A stretch of 64,000 nt of DNA from CBDCVA01 sp965222935 [NCBI: Candidatus Latescibacterota bacterium] (GCA_965222935.1 CBDCVA010000002.1:744001-808000), one strand, 5' to 3'. Shown: positions 1 through 13,446, counted from the stretch's first letter. Numbers and translations: made by a program. Notes: generated by a model from the sequence alone, not told the origin.

Positions 1-25
1 TGGACTGAATGGGAGATTGGGATCG

Positions 26-976
26 ATGGCGTATTCAGAGGGCAAGAGACTCGCTGAGTTTTCGCGAGCGGTCAGGGAATCAAGCCTGAAGCGGCTTCGC
101 CTTGTCCCTGCCGGGTTCGAGAACTGGAGACCCTCGCCGGACGCTATGACCTTCGCGGACCTGACGAAGCATCTGATCAATTCGGATCATTGGCTCTTCG
201 AACTGCTGGAATCGGGGACGTTCGTGGATAACCAGGGTAGGCCGGGGCTAGTCGAGAGCGCCAGCCGCGAACGGTGTCGTCAGCTTCTCGATCAACTCGC
301 AGATGTAGGCGAACTTCGCGCTTCCGTGCTGGAGGGCATGACGGAGCGCCAGCTTTCGGAGCGCATCTCTGACGACCGGCTTGGCGGGGAAGTCACCGCG
401 TGGTGGGTTGTCGTGCGGGGCAATTTGGATCACGAGATACATCACCGGGGACAGATAGCCGCGTACCTGACGTATATCAACCGGCAAGTTGGGGCTTACA
501 CGGGCACATCTGCGCCTCGCGCTCCGTTTCAGGTTCTAGTTTTCCCATATCGTCTTCACCTGGGTGGTGAGATCGAGTACGCGGTGTTCAGGCGCGCTGA
601 TTTTCCTGGTGGCGTTTGGCAGGGCATCGCAGGTGGAGGGGAAGGTGAAGAGACGCCGCTGGCAGCCGCCAGGAGGGAAACGAACGAGGAGGCGGGGATA
701 CCCGACGACTCCTCATTCATTGCCCTGGATTCTGTGGCGACCATTCCAGTCGAACTTGTGGGAGGCTTTCTGTGGGGCGATGATGTATTGGTCGAGCCCG
801 AATACTGCTTCGGTGTTCAGATTCAACAAAATCAAGCGCTTATGCTATCCTCTGAACACACGGAATTCGAGTGGGTTGACTATAACTCTGCATTGGACCT
901 TTTGAAGTGGGACAGCAATCGGCACGCCTTATGGGAACTCAATTTGCGACTCCGGAGAACGTTTGGAGGCACTTAA
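26..976 (+). CDS. DinB-like / Nudix hydrolase fusion protein
   Basis: A 316-residue two-domain protein. Residues about 1-155 look like a DinB/YfiT-type four-helix bundle, with a conserved 'HEIHHRGQ' near residue 136 that supplies metal-ligand histidines. Residues about 165-316 are a Nudix hydrolase: the full box Gx5Ex7REUxEExGU is present as 'RETNEEAGI' preceded by correctly spaced G and E at about 201-223. The C-terminal '[11 protein letters not shown]' resembles NudB-like dihydroneopterin-triphosphate or dATP pyrophosphatases. Nudix enzymes cleave nucleoside diphosphate-X bonds; the substrate here is unknown. The ATG at 26 is chosen over the TTG at 17 because GGGAG lies about 10 bases upstream. 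No partner gene is visible upstream because the window begins here. The fusion is unusual; both domains look intact. Confidence 0.8.
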   Translation: MAYSEGKRLAEFSRAVRESSLKRLRLVPAGFENWRPSPDAMTFADLTKHLINSDHWLFELLESGTFVDNQGRPGLVESASRERCRQLLDQLADVGELRASVLEGMTERQLSERISDDRLGGEVTAWWVVVRGNLDHEIHHRGQIAAYLTYINRQVGAYTGTSAPRAPFQVLVFPYRLHLGGEIEYAVFRRADFPGGVWQGIAGGGEGEETPLAAARRETNEEAGIPDDSSFIALDSVATIPVELVGGFLWGDDVLVEPEYCFGVQIQQNQALMLSSEHTEFEWVDYNSALDLLKWDSNRHALWELNLRLRRTFGGT

Positions 977-1056
977 CGGGCGCGCGAGCGGCCACCAAGT
1001 CGCACGCGGAGCACTTGAGGCGCTGATCACGGCCAACGCCTCTCAGCACATAGGGG

Positions 1057-2640
1057 ATGGAGATGCCTGACTTCGATCCCGTCCAGCTCACCCTCTGGAA
1101 CCACTGGACGGCGGCGATCGCCGAGGAGATGGGTGAGGTGCTCATGCGCACCGCGTACTCGCCCAACATCAAGGAGCGGCGCGATTTCTCCTGCGCCGTC
1201 TTCGATCCGAGGGGCTGCCTCGTCGCCCAGGCGGCGCACATCCCGGTACACCTGGGCGCCATGCCCATGAGCCTTCAGGAGGCTATTGCGCGCTTCGAGT
1301 TGGGCCCCGATGATCTGGTGGTATCGAACGACCCCTTCGCCGGCGGCACGCACCTGCCCGACATCACCTTCGTGACACCGGTGACCATCGGCGGCTGCGT
1401 CGTCGCCTACGTCGCCTCGCGCGCGCACCATTCCGATGTGGGCGGTATCGCTCCCGGCTCGATGGGACTGGGGGCGGACATCTTCCAGGAGGGACTGCGC
1501 ATCCCCCCAATGCGCTTTCGCCGTGGAGAGACCGAGGCCCTCTTCGAATGGGTGGCCGCCAACAGCCGCGCCCCCGACGAGCGACGCGGCGATCTGCGCG
1601 CCCAACTCGCCGCGAACGACCGCGGCGCCGCGAAGCTCGGGGCTTTGATCGAGCGTCACGGCGTCGAGGCCTGGCGGACCCACACGATCGAGATCCTCGC
1701 CTACGCCGAACGGCTGATGCGTGCGGCCATAGCCCGGATCCCCGATGGCAGCTACGGCTTCCAGGACGCCTTGGACGACAACGGTTTCGCAACCGAGCCC
1801 GTCCCCATTACCGCGACGATGACGGTCGAGGGCGACGCGGTGCGCGTGGACTTCACGGGAAGCGCGCCCCAGCAAGCCGGTCCGGTGAACTGCCCCCTGG
1901 CCGTGACGCTCTCGGCGACCCTCTACGTCTTTCTCTGCCTGCTGGAGGCCGATTCACCCCACAACGAAGGCGCCTTCGCGCCGCTCACGGTCGTCGCGCC
2001 CGAGGGCACCGCCGTCAACGCGCGCTTCCCGGCCGCCGTCGCCGCTGGGAACGTGGAGACCAGCCAACGCATCGTGGACGTGCTCTTCGGGTGTCTGGGG
2101 CAGGCGCTCCCCGACCGCATCCCCGCTGCCTCCAGCGGCACCATGAGCAACGTCTCCATCGGCGGGATCGATCCCCGCACGGGGCGCCGCTTTGCCTACT
2201 ACGAGACGATCGCGGGCGGCGCCGGTGCGGCGGACGGTCATCCCGGCGCCCCGGCCGTTCAGACCCACATGACCAACACGCAGAACACCCCCGTCGAGGC
2301 CCTGGAGTACACCTACCCCTTGCGCGTCGAGCGCTACGAGATTGCCCTGGGGTCCGGCGGGGGTGGACGCTACCCCGGCGGCGAGGGCGTCGTGCGCGAG
2401 TTGACCATGCTGGTCGATAGCACGGTCTCGCTCCTCACCGACCGCCGCACGCGCGGCCCCTATGGTCTGGCCGGTGGCGGCGATGGAGGGGCCGGGGAGA
2501 ACAACTATGTCCGGGAGGGGCGTCACTTCCGGCTGCGCCCCAAGGCTCAGGTGCAGATCTTCGCGGGCGAGGGGCTTTCGATCCGTACGCCCGGCGGCGG
2601 CGGCTGGGGAAGAGGCGAACCCGTCACCCTACAGCGTTGA
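1057..2640 (+). CDS. hyuB: Hydantoinase B / oxoprolinase family protein
   Basis: A 527-residue protein of normal length for the HyuB (N-methylhydantoinase beta, PF02538) family. It has the family N-terminus '[23 protein letters not shown]', glycine-rich blocks such as '[13 protein letters not shown]' and '[10 protein letters not shown]', and a C-terminal 'RTPGGGGWG' tail. HyuB works with HyuA in ATP-dependent opening of hydantoins or 5-oxoproline in the cytoplasm. HyuA normally lies next to it, but here the neighbours are a DinB-Nudix fusion upstream and an opposite-strand PD-(D/E)xK-like gene downstream, so the partner is missing from this stretch. AGGGG directly precedes the ATG at 1057; a second in-frame ATG at 1063 is also possible. 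Several long antisense and shifted frames here are shadows of its high GC3. Confidence 0.9.
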   Translation: MEMPDFDPVQLTLWNHWTAAIAEEMGEVLMRTAYSPNIKERRDFSCAVFDPRGCLVAQAAHIPVHLGAMPMSLQEAIARFELGPDDLVVSNDPFAGGTHLPDITFVTPVTIGGCVVAYVASRAHHSDVGGIAPGSMGLGADIFQEGLRIPPMRFRRGETEALFEWVAANSRAPDERRGDLRAQLAANDRGAAKLGALIERHGVEAWRTHTIEILAYAERLMRAAIARIPDGSYGFQDALDDNGFATEPVPITATMTVEGDAVRVDFTGSAPQQAGPVNCPLAVTLSATLYVFLCLLEADSPHNEGAFAPLTVVAPEGTAVNARFPAAVAAGNVETSQRIVDVLFGCLGQALPDRIPAASSGTMSNVSIGGIDPRTGRRFAYYETIAGGAGAADGHPGAPAVQTHMTNTQNTPVEALEYTYPLRVERYEIALGSGGGGRYPGGEGVVRELTMLVDSTVSLLTDRRTRGPYGLAGGGDGGAGENNYVREGRHFRLRPKAQVQIFAGEGLSIRTPGGGGWGRGEPVTLQR

Positions 2641-2769
2641 CGTTTGCGGGACGGCCTCCTGGGGAGTCCGACGCGTGGGTGAAGAGGCTGGAGGTCGCAG
2701 GGCTTGGCGCTGCGTAACGCCCGGCATCGGCGCCGAGGCCACGGGCACTCGGTAGGTGCCTTGGCGGAA

Positions 2770-3564
2770 CTAGATAGGTCCTTCCCGGCGGCGGCGCGAT
2801 GCTGCTACACTTATCCTTCCTACGTGGTGCCCCATTGGAATCGCAACGAGATGCGAAACGCCGTACTTGTCCTGCAGACACCTTATGACTTCGTCTGGCT
2901 TCTTACGGTCGATGTCACAATCAGCAAGCATGACCTCACGATAGGATGCCTCGAGCTTCTTCGGATCGCATAGTCCGTTGCACATACTGTGGACAAGTTC
3001 AGATTCCCGAAACTTGTCCACCCGAGGTGAGAGTGAGTTGATGCAAAGCTGACCCTCTTCGCCAAGAGTGAGGATCACGGCATCAAGCTGATTCCGCCAC
3101 GTATAGAATGCGCTTTCATGAAAGTAGTAGCAGGTTACGGTGTACACTAGCTCATTAATCCAGAGCGTCTCAGTGCCAAACAAAGTCGAGTGGAAACGTT
3201 TCTCGTGAAGCCCCGGGTCTAGCCCAGTACAGTGTAGCCAGACCACCCTGAAAGTCTTGCCTTGCGGATCGTGCTCAATCAGTTGCTCAACCGCCTCCTT
3301 GATTCTCCCGGACAGTGTGTTACGAGAACCTAAGGGCGTGGACCTGCTGACGAGTTCACCCCGTGATAGCGCCTCGGAGTCTCTGGCTACCTCCTCAGCA
3401 TCGTCGCCCTTGATCTTGAGCTCTATCGTATACTTGCTGTGCTTCCCGGCAACTTCGAAATCCGGCGTCTTGATTCCTTCCTGGAGCTCAATATCCGTGA
3501 CTTCAAATCCAAACTGCCTGAGCCAATCCTTCGCTATCGGTTTGAACTCTGATTCGGTCGTCAT
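2770..3564 (-). CDS. PD-(D/E)xK nuclease-like hypothetical protein
   Basis: A 264-residue protein with no firm family match. The N-terminus carries a PD-(D/E)xK-like arrangement: 'TPDF' with D35, then 'IELK' giving E48-x-K50, within a predicted beta-rich segment. This is the usual active-site spacing of restriction-endonuclease-fold nucleases. The rest has no recognisable domain; two histidines lie near the C-terminus ('MGHHVGR'). The open frame extends to 3747 but would overlap the epimerase gene. The ATG at 3564 has AGGGGAG about 8 bases upstream and is the likely start. Base composition is clearly AT-richer than both neighbours, suggesting transfer. It could be an orphan defence nuclease or a domesticated restriction-like protein; no methylase or partner is adjacent. 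Confidence 0.65.
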   Translation of the reverse strand: MTTESEFKPIAKDWLRQFGFEVTDIELQEGIKTPDFEVAGKHSKYTIELKIKGDDAEEVARDSEALSRGELVSRSTPLGSRNTLSGRIKEAVEQLIEHDPQGKTFRVVWLHCTGLDPGLHEKRFHSTLFGTETLWINELVYTVTCYYFHESAFYTWRNQLDAVILTLGEEGQLCINSLSPRVDKFRESELVHSMCNGLCDPKKLEASYREVMLADCDIDRKKPDEVIRCLQDKYGVSHLVAIPMGHHVGRISVAASRRRREGPI

Positions 3565-3655
3565 GGCATACCACTCCCCTCTGCGCTTGGCCGTAACGGC
3601 CCGCCGCGCCTCTAGAACCGAAACGCTAACCATGCCCCAAATCGCCGGCTGCGGC

Positions 3656-4645
3656 TCACACCGCCTCCCGAGCGCAGACCTTCCCGGTGATCTCCAGGTG
3701 CCACGAGACCGCCTCTCCCGGCGCAATCTCCGACAGGGCCGAGCCATCCAGGGGCGGGTTGAGATCGTCCGAGCGGGCCGTCTGCGCCTCCATCGCGCAG
3801 CAGTAGGACTTGATCGGCGGCGAGAACTCCGACTCGGGGAACGGATAGCCCTGGTTGATCCATAGCCCCACGTACGGCACCCGCTCGACGGGGAAAGCGA
3901 GCTTCAGGCAATGACCCGTGGAGCGGTTGTAGTGGGCGCACCAGCCCTCGGAGAGCCGCTGCGGATAGGCCTTGAGCATTCGCCCCAGGCCGGGCGCCAG
4001 GTCCCTGGAGAGGTCCACACGGTTCCCCGCCCTGTCCGTCGCCACAGGCCAGCCCGCCTCTTCGCCGGGATCGCCCAGCCAATCGCTGTAGGTGGTGGTC
4101 ATCATCACGCGGTCCACTTCGGAGGGGAAGATCAACTCGACCGACGGGCTGAGCGGCTTGATGAGGTGTCCCGCCCAGATGTACTTGAGCGCCGTATCGC
4201 CATCGCTGGTGAGCCGGTACGCCAGCCGCAGCGTTTCGGGTCCGCTGAAGGAGGCCTCGCGCTCCAGAGTGAACGGGAAGCGTGGATCGCGGGCACGGCA
4301 CCAGAGCGCGTCACCGCGCACCTCCCAGTCCCAAGCCAGGCCCCAGAGCGATCCGTGGTCGGGCGCCGCTACCCCCTTGTGGGGGCCGTCGGGATAGACC
4401 ACCTCGTTCACGGTCGGAAAGCACTCGTCCAGCCCCGACATGTCACGCAGCAGGTAGTTCTCGCCGTACGCCGCCTGGACCGTTCCCTTGCGCGGGTCCT
4501 GCCAGAAGTACTCGTGGCCATCGCGCTTGCTCGTGAGCGAGCGCACCTTCGCGCCGTTCCAGGGTTCGATCTGGACCGCGAGCGCGTCCGATTCCAGGAG
4601 CACCACGGGGTGTCCCGCCACCATCCGGGTCTCGATCTTGGGCAT
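3656..4645 (-). CDS. Aldose 1-epimerase-like (galactose mutarotase fold) protein
   Basis: A 329-residue cytoplasmic protein with the galactose-mutarotase-like fold. Family-type landmarks are 'IEPWNGAKVRSL' near the N-terminus, 'DHGSLW' at about 110 (candidate catalytic His) and 'WAGHLIKPLSPS' at about 170. The family interconverts sugar anomers or binds hexose derivatives; the exact sugar cannot be read from sequence. AAAGGAG lies 7 bases before the ATG. The next gene on the same strand (CBM9-like) ends about 150 bases upstream with its own terminator, so this gene is probably transcribed separately. It fits the carbohydrate-scavenging content of the window. Confidence 0.75.
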   Translation of the reverse strand: MPKIETRMVAGHPVVLLESDALAVQIEPWNGAKVRSLTSKRDGHEYFWQDPRKGTVQAAYGENYLLRDMSGLDECFPTVNEVVYPDGPHKGVAAPDHGSLWGLAWDWEVRGDALWCRARDPRFPFTLEREASFSGPETLRLAYRLTSDGDTALKYIWAGHLIKPLSPSVELIFPSEVDRVMMTTTYSDWLGDPGEEAGWPVATDRAGNRVDLSRDLAPGLGRMLKAYPQRLSEGWCAHYNRSTGHCLKLAFPVERVPYVGLWINQGYPFPESEFSPPIKSYCCAMEAQTARSDDLNPPLDGSALSEIAPGEAVSWHLEITGKVCAREAV

Positions 4646-4763
4646 CGCAGGCTCCTTTCACCGTCCGTCAACATCCTCCGTCGAAATAGCGTCCCGATCG
4701 AGGCTCTTTTCTCCGCACAAAAAGCAAGGGCGACGAGAATCGCGCTGACCCCGCCGCCCTCCG

Positions 4764-4784
4764 AAAAGACGCTTGGATGCGTCT
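4764..4784 (-). terminator. Rho-independent terminator after CBM9-like gene
   Basis: On the minus strand AGACGC-ATCCAA-GCGTCT forms a 6-bp stem with a 6-base loop followed by a T run. It begins 8 bases beyond the stop codon of the CBM9-like gene, where intrinsic termination would be expected. Confidence 0.65.
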
Positions 4785-4792
4785 ATCCGCTT

Positions 4793-5719
4793 CTACTTGA
4801 ACATCGCCTTGATGGTGCCCCAGGACGAGGTCTCGACGGACACGATCTCCTCGGTCCGGACGAAAGTGAAGTCCGACCAGGTGCCGTCGTCGTCGCTCGC
4901 CATGTAGATGGCGAGTTGCTCGCGGCCAGAACTCCCCTCGCCATCGGAGCTGGTGACGAGGAAGCCCATGCCCATGGTCTTGCCTTCGATGGGCAGGACC
5001 TCGGGACTGAACTCGAACGCTGAGGCGAGCGCCAGGCGCGCCTCGATCGTGAAGTTCGCGCCGTAGGGGTCGTCGAAGTTGAACGCCGACGCGTCCGTGG
5101 GCGGACGCGCGTAGGCATACAGCCGCTCGGGCAGGTTGGGCAGCTCAGTCCAGACGTTCTCGCTCTCTCCCTCTCCGTGGCGAAACGGCATGGCCCGCGC
5201 GTCTTCGGTATCCCAGGCGGTGAACCAATAGTTGTAGTCTCCGCGAATGTAGGTGGCGCTGTCGCCATCGTGCGGCGCGTCGATGTACAGCCCGAACGTT
5301 TCGCGGGTCCAGGCGCCCAAAACCTCGTCACCCGAGGAGGAATTATCGACGGCGTTGTCGGTGGCTTCCATGCCGAAGTAGAGGAAGTTGTCATCCCAGG
5401 CCGCGTAAAACGTGGCGCCCAGGTCTTCGTCGGTCCCCGCCGTGCCCTCCGGCCCATGATCCACATCGGTGCCGAGGAAGGAGGCCGATGTACTGAGCCA
5501 GCCCCGATTCGCATCGAGCATCCGCGACAAGGTCCAGTGCCCTTCGGTGAACGCGAAATCCTTCCAGTCGCTCAGGTCACCATCGACTTCGACCCCGGAT
5601 GAGATGTCCGGCGGCAGCGACGGGATGTCGAACTCGTCACCACTGTGGGCACCAGCGGTCGCTGCGAAACCAACGACCAAGGCCACCGCGGCCAATAGCG
5701 TTACGCTATTACGTAGCAT
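4793..5719 (-). CDS. Secreted CBM9-like (DOMON-related) protein, copy 1
   Basis: A 308-residue exported protein. Residues 1-24 are a Sec signal peptide (hydrophobic core then 'AATAGA' before 'HSGDEFD'). The mature part starts with 'GVEVDGDLSDWKDFAF', the usual opening of family 9-like carbohydrate-binding modules, and contains 'AAWDDNFLYFGMEATDN', the characteristic second motif. It ends in 'VETSSWGTIKAMFK', a tail shared with the paralogue at 49480-50406. The ATG at 5719 follows AAGGGGAG and is preferred over the longer frame to 5755. A TTGACA-17-TACATT promoter lies upstream at 5918-5946. The likely role is extracellular glycan binding; no catalytic domain is present. Confidence 0.8.
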   Translation of the reverse strand: MLRNSVTLLAAVALVVGFAATAGAHSGDEFDIPSLPPDISSGVEVDGDLSDWKDFAFTEGHWTLSRMLDANRGWLSTSASFLGTDVDHGPEGTAGTDEDLGATFYAAWDDNFLYFGMEATDNAVDNSSSGDEVLGAWTRETFGLYIDAPHDGDSATYIRGDYNYWFTAWDTEDARAMPFRHGEGESENVWTELPNLPERLYAYARPPTDASAFNFDDPYGANFTIEARLALASAFEFSPEVLPIEGKTMGMGFLVTSSDGEGSSGREQLAIYMASDDDGTWSDFTFVRTEEIVSVETSSWGTIKAMFK

Positions 5720-5917
5720 GTTTCTCCCCTTCTTCGTGGTTGGGTGAACAAACACTTGACGCTTCCGAGCTTCTCACGTCGCGTCGAACACCTCCCCTCC
5801 GCCGGGCAGCGTGGCCGAGCGGTCCCTTGCTCTCCGCGCTACCGCTAAAGATGCTAACCGTGCAGCATCTCTCCTCCCCGACCCTCATGGATAACACTAA
5901 GAAATCTCAGGAAGACA

Positions 5918-5946
5918 AATGTACGCGGCCTAGCGTGGTCTGTCAA
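5918..5946 (-). promoter_or_regulatory. Sigma-70-type promoter for CBM9-like gene 1
   Basis: On the minus strand TTGACA (5946-5941) and TACATT (5923-5918) are separated by 17 bases. Transcription would start near 5911, leaving a leader of about 190 bases before the ATG at 5719. The leader contains an AGCGGT...ACCGCT inverted repeat (5818-5846). The paralogue at 50406 has a similar promoter with a long leader. Confidence 0.55.
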
Positions 5947-6125
5947 GCCCCAAGTACCCGGCGCGCCTTATCGATCGGCCCCAGGGCCTCCACGTTGAAT
6001 ATCTTCCCCTCGGTGTCGGAAAGGCTAACCCGCTTCCGATCATCGAGGTCCTCGCAGAGCTCTCCCCCTTGCGCTTGCCACCCAAAGGTTTCGAGCGTAA
6101 CTTGCTCCGGCGTACAGTGCCACAA
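5943..6125 (-). pseudogene. Possible orphan coding remnant
   Basis: A 60-codon frame whose codon use and acidic/hydrophobic pattern ('ELCEDLDDRKRVSLSDTEG') look more protein-like than the surrounding shadows. No family is recognised, no ribosome-binding site is seen, and it ends on top of the promoter of the CBM9-like gene. It could be the 3' end of a lost gene or chance. The rest of 5720-6151 (432 bases) holds only the leader and promoter of the CBM9-like gene and the upstream region of the following PhyH gene. Confidence 0.25.
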
Positions 6126-6151
6126 CCGCGTCTCTCCGCACGGAGCAACTG

Positions 6152-7129
6152 ATGATGCCCGGACTCACGCAAGAACAGGTCGACACGTTTTTCGAGCAGG
6201 GATACCTACACATCGAGGCCGCGCTGCGCCCCGAAGACCTCGATCCCGTTCAGCAGGAACTGGAGGGGATCGTGGACCGTGAAGCGAAGCGCCTCGTGGC
6301 CGAGGGCAAGCTTGATTCCGATTACGCTGAACTCCCTTTCGACAAGCGGCTCGTTCCGATCGCGAAGGCGGACCCCACCTGCCCCGACAAAGTCCGGGTG
6401 CCCAGCAACGTGGGGGAAGCCCTCTTCAACTTCCTGCACAACGACCGGCTGCTCGATCTGGTCGAATCCCTCATCGGTCCGGAGATCTATTGCAATTCCA
6501 CGCTTCACGTCCGGCCCAAGATGCCGGCGACCGGAGACTACGAAGGTCCCCTTTCGAGACATGAATGGACGCAGTGGTCGCCCTTTCATCAGGACGCCGG
6601 CGTGCTCCTACCCGAGGCGGACGACACGCTCGTCGTGACGACCTGGATTCCGCTGGTGGACGCGGACGAGACGATGGGCGCCCTCAGTGTCTACCCTCGC
6701 CTGCACACCGGGCCGCTCCTCACACACGAGCACCCGACCGACGGGCCCGGCAACTGGAAGATCGTGGACGAGGAACTGCCCCCGGGCGGGCCGGTCACCG
6801 TCCCCGTCAAGCGCGGCGGGTTCCTCATCTTTCACCCCCGCACGCCGCACGGCAGCGGACCGAACAGGAGCGACCGGATTCGCTGGAGCATGGATTTGCG
6901 GTGGAGCGACGCCCGCAAGGCCAATGGGCGCCCGTACAGACCCGGACTGCTCGTGCGCAGCCAGGAGAACCCCGAGCTCATCCCGACTCGCGAGGAGTGG
7001 ATCGCAGCCCACAAGGTCGCTCAGGTGTCATCGCGCGGCGTTAGGGCTTACCGCTGGCCCGATGCGGTGCGCGCCAAGGAGGTGGAGAACCCCGACGATC
7101 TCGTCCTCGTCGTCGCACCTCGGGGATAG
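6152..7129 (+). CDS. Phytanoyl-CoA dioxygenase (PhyH) family protein, copy 1
   Basis: A 325-residue Fe(II)/2-oxoglutarate oxygenase of the PhyH family. The facial triad is readable: H146-x-D148 in 'WSPFHQDAG' and the distal H233 in 'RTPHGSGPNRS', followed by basic residues (R242/R244) suited to bind 2-oxoglutarate. Such enzymes hydroxylate small molecules; the substrate is not predictable. The closest relative in the window is the PhyH at 61325-62233, which is collinear over its length and shares 'ALRPEDLDPVQ', 'GPEIYCNST' and 'WIPLVD'. GGAG precedes the tandem ATGs at 6152/6155. Transcribed alone, convergent with the next gene, with a C-terminal extension of about 20 residues not in the paralogue. 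Confidence 0.9.
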   Translation: MMPGLTQEQVDTFFEQGYLHIEAALRPEDLDPVQQELEGIVDREAKRLVAEGKLDSDYAELPFDKRLVPIAKADPTCPDKVRVPSNVGEALFNFLHNDRLLDLVESLIGPEIYCNSTLHVRPKMPATGDYEGPLSRHEWTQWSPFHQDAGVLLPEADDTLVVTTWIPLVDADETMGALSVYPRLHTGPLLTHEHPTDGPGNWKIVDEELPPGGPVTVPVKRGGFLIFHPRTPHGSGPNRSDRIRWSMDLRWSDARKANGRPYRPGLLVRSQENPELIPTREEWIAAHKVAQVSSRGVRAYRWPDAVRAKEVENPDDLVLVVAPRG

Positions 7130-7155
7130 GGGGATCAGATTCGGTTGGTTCCCCT

Positions 7156-7638
7156 CTACACCTTGTCGACGAACTCCTGGAACGCCGCGTAGTACCCCTC
7201 CACGAGTTGCTGCACCTGCTCCCGGATGGCTTCCGTGCCGAGCTCGGTCAACGAAGCGATGGGGATCGTCGTCGTGAACCGGAAGGCCGTGTCGAAGAAG
7301 TGATCCATCTCCGGCGGCTCTTCCAGCTCGACCACATCGGACATGCGATCGTCCAGAAACTCCGACGGGCTGTCCCCGGTATCGAGGATGCCCTGCTCGA
7401 TCGATTCGTTCAACGGCCGGTTCTGAGTCGCGAAGCCGATCCGTACCCCGTCGCCCTGGGGCGTGATGGCCACCTCGTACCATGCACGGTCGCCCGATTC
7501 GAGCAGGACGGAGAAGCTCTCGTCTTCCTCGCTGCTCTCTTCCTGCACGGTGATGAAGCGCTCCTCACCTCCGAAGAGTTCGACCAGCCAGTCCCTGAAA
7601 TCATCTAGCTGCCGGCGGTCGCTCGCTGTCCAACTCAT
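7156..7638 (-). CDS. Conserved-looking hypothetical protein, 160 aa
   Basis: An acidic 160-residue soluble protein of unrecognised family. It has an N-terminal helical region ('DRRQLDDFRDWLVELFGG'), a central beta-rich part and a C-terminal helix ending 'YYAAFQEFVDKV', an alpha/beta layout reminiscent of small YbjN- or secretion-chaperone-like proteins, though no motif supports a name. There is no signal peptide or membrane segment. Codon use matches the GC-rich neighbours, so it is probably a genuine gene. It is divergent from the rRNA operon, whose promoter lies about 180 bases upstream of its start. Confidence 0.6.
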   Translation of the reverse strand: MSWTASDRRQLDDFRDWLVELFGGEERFITVQEESSEEDESFSVLLESGDRAWYEVAITPQGDGVRIGFATQNRPLNESIEQGILDTGDSPSEFLDDRMSDVVELEEPPEMDHFFDTAFRFTTTIPIASLTELGTEAIREQVQQLVEGYYAAFQEFVDKV

Positions 7639-7821
7639 AAGTGCTATCCCTTCTTACGCATCTTACGCAAAGCCTGTGGGTGGCAGTCGAAAACGTCGAA
7701 GTCGCCGTCATCCGGCTTCCCGAGTCGGTTTTCTCAAAGAGAGGTGCGGAACGATCCGGTGTCAAGCCTTGTTCGGGAGAGAGCGCAAGCAGGCCTGATT
7801 CTTGTCAGGATCAAAAAGACC

Positions 7822-7850
7822 TTGACAGACCGGGAGGACACGGCTATATT
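7822..7850 (+). promoter_or_regulatory. rRNA operon promoter
   Basis: A consensus TTGACA (7822-7827) and TATATT (7845-7850) are separated by exactly 17 bases, about 180 bases upstream of 16S. This is the expected strong sigma-70-type rrn promoter. The stretch 7639-8028 otherwise holds only leader elements. Confidence 0.8.
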
Positions 7851-7861
7851 GTCCGCTCGAC

Positions 7862-7901
7862 ACAAAGGGCCACGTGTCCTTTGTCGTTCTTTGAAAACTG
7901 A
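7862..7901 (+). promoter_or_regulatory. rrn leader boxB-like hairpin and boxA antitermination site
   Basis: A perfect hairpin ACAAAGG / CCTTTGT (7862-7868, 7878-7884) is immediately followed by GTTCTTTGAAAACTGA (7886-7901), which matches boxA. This is the arrangement used for Nus-factor antitermination of rRNA transcripts. Confidence 0.65.
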
Positions 7902-8028
7902 ATAACGCGCATGGATGCCCACCGCCAATTGGCGGTGAGGCTCTCCTCTCATCCCTTGAGCAGGAGAGAACCCAAGCGAAGACGGGCGATGGTGGAGATC
8001 TCTCTGCCGTCGTCTTCCGGGATTTCTC

Positions 8029-9594
<1,566 letters not shown>

Positions 9595-9700
9595 AGTTCA
9601 TCTCCTAGGTCGACTCATCGCCCGAGGTTGGTGGCTCCGTGCGCGTTCTTCAGTTTTCGTGGGACGCCTCGACGTTCCCGGTGCTAGTGGGGCCTCGCGT

Positions 9701-9777
<77 letters not shown>

Positions 9778-9803
9778 GCGTCGCTCGGGGACCGAGAGGA
9801 CTT

Positions 9804-9879
9804 GGGGATATAGCTCAACTGGGAGAGCGCCGGCTTTGCAAGCCGGAGGTTGCCGGTTCGAGTCCGGTTGTCTCCACCA
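9804..9879 (+). tRNA. tRNA-Ala (TGC)
   Basis: A 76-base cloverleaf with acceptor GGGGATA paired to TGTCTCC, anticodon TGC in loop TTTGCAA, GTTCGAG T-loop and encoded CCA. It is the second spacer tRNA, as in many rrn operons. Confidence 0.96.
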
Positions 9880-9968
9880 AGCTTTGACGCGTTCCGCGGT
9901 CCGGGGTCCAAGCGGGCTCCCGGCGGCATGAATTTCGCTGATCTGCGGCAGAGGTCCGGAGGTCGGCC

Positions 9969-9980
9969 GCTCTTTGACAT
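9969..9980 (+). promoter_or_regulatory. boxA-like element before 23S
   Basis: GCTCTTTGACAT in the spacer after tRNA-Ala matches the boxA usually found ahead of 23S genes. It would reload the antitermination complex. Confidence 0.5.
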
Positions 9981-10058
9981 CTCCAGAACGTAAGTCGAAG
10001 GATCGTCCTTCGCGAGTACCGAAGCTTTCCGACGTCTGTGTGTTGGGGTCGGGGGCTT

Positions 10059-13113
<3,055 letters not shown>

Positions 13114-13185
13114 AAGCTCCCGATTCCATCACCACAGACGTCCTCAGCGAAGGCTTCTCCTTCGACTCGCGTTCTGGAGCCGAAT

Positions 13186-13304
13186 TTCCCGGTGGCCATG
13201 GCGGTGGGGAAACACCTCTTCCCATTCCGAACAGAGCAGTTAAGCCCGCCAGCGCCGATGGTACTGCCCGGGTGACTGGGTGGGAGAGTAGGACGCCACC
13301 GGGT
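13186..13304 (+). rRNA. rrf: 5S ribosomal RNA
   Basis: About 119 bases. The terminal helix pairs TTCCCGGTGGC with GCCACCGGG, and the conserved internal parts 'TTCCGAACAGAGCAGTTAAGC' and 'GCGCCGATGGTACTG' are present. It closes the rrn operon, about 70 bases after 23S. Confidence 0.95.
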
Positions 13305-13314
13305 TAAAACATAG

Positions 13315-13349
13315 AACCCCCGCCTCTCGCAACGAGGGGCGGGGGTTTT
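13315..13349 (+). terminator. rRNA operon intrinsic terminator
   Basis: AACCCCCGCCTC pairs with GAGGGGCGGGGGTT (one G-T wobble), followed by TTTT, directly after 5S. It is a strong GC-rich hairpin that separates the rrn operon from the Zorya cassette. Confidence 0.9.
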
Positions 13350-13417
13350 GTATTGGGCTGTCGGCTAGTGCAGTTGCGCCTATGGGCGAGGTGGAATCCC
13401 GAACGCAACGGCCCCCC

Positions 13418-13446
13418 TTGACAGTCCAGTCTGACGCCCTTATGCT
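13418..13446 (+). promoter_or_regulatory. Promoter of the zorA-zorB-HNH cassette
   Basis: TTGACA (13418-13423), a 17-base spacer and TATGCT (13441-13446) lie about 110 bases before the zorA ATG and beyond the rrn terminator. This would give the cassette its own sigma-70-type transcription start near 13453. Confidence 0.65.

Noticed and set aside
1027-2526. Long antisense and shifted frames over hyuB (e.g. 282 and 290 aa)
   Set aside because: Arg/Gly/Ala-rich shadows caused by high GC at third positions of the real gene.
3911-5023. 370-aa plus-strand frame over the epimerase gene
   Set aside because: Shadow of the epimerase and CBM9-like genes; no family features, no ribosome site.
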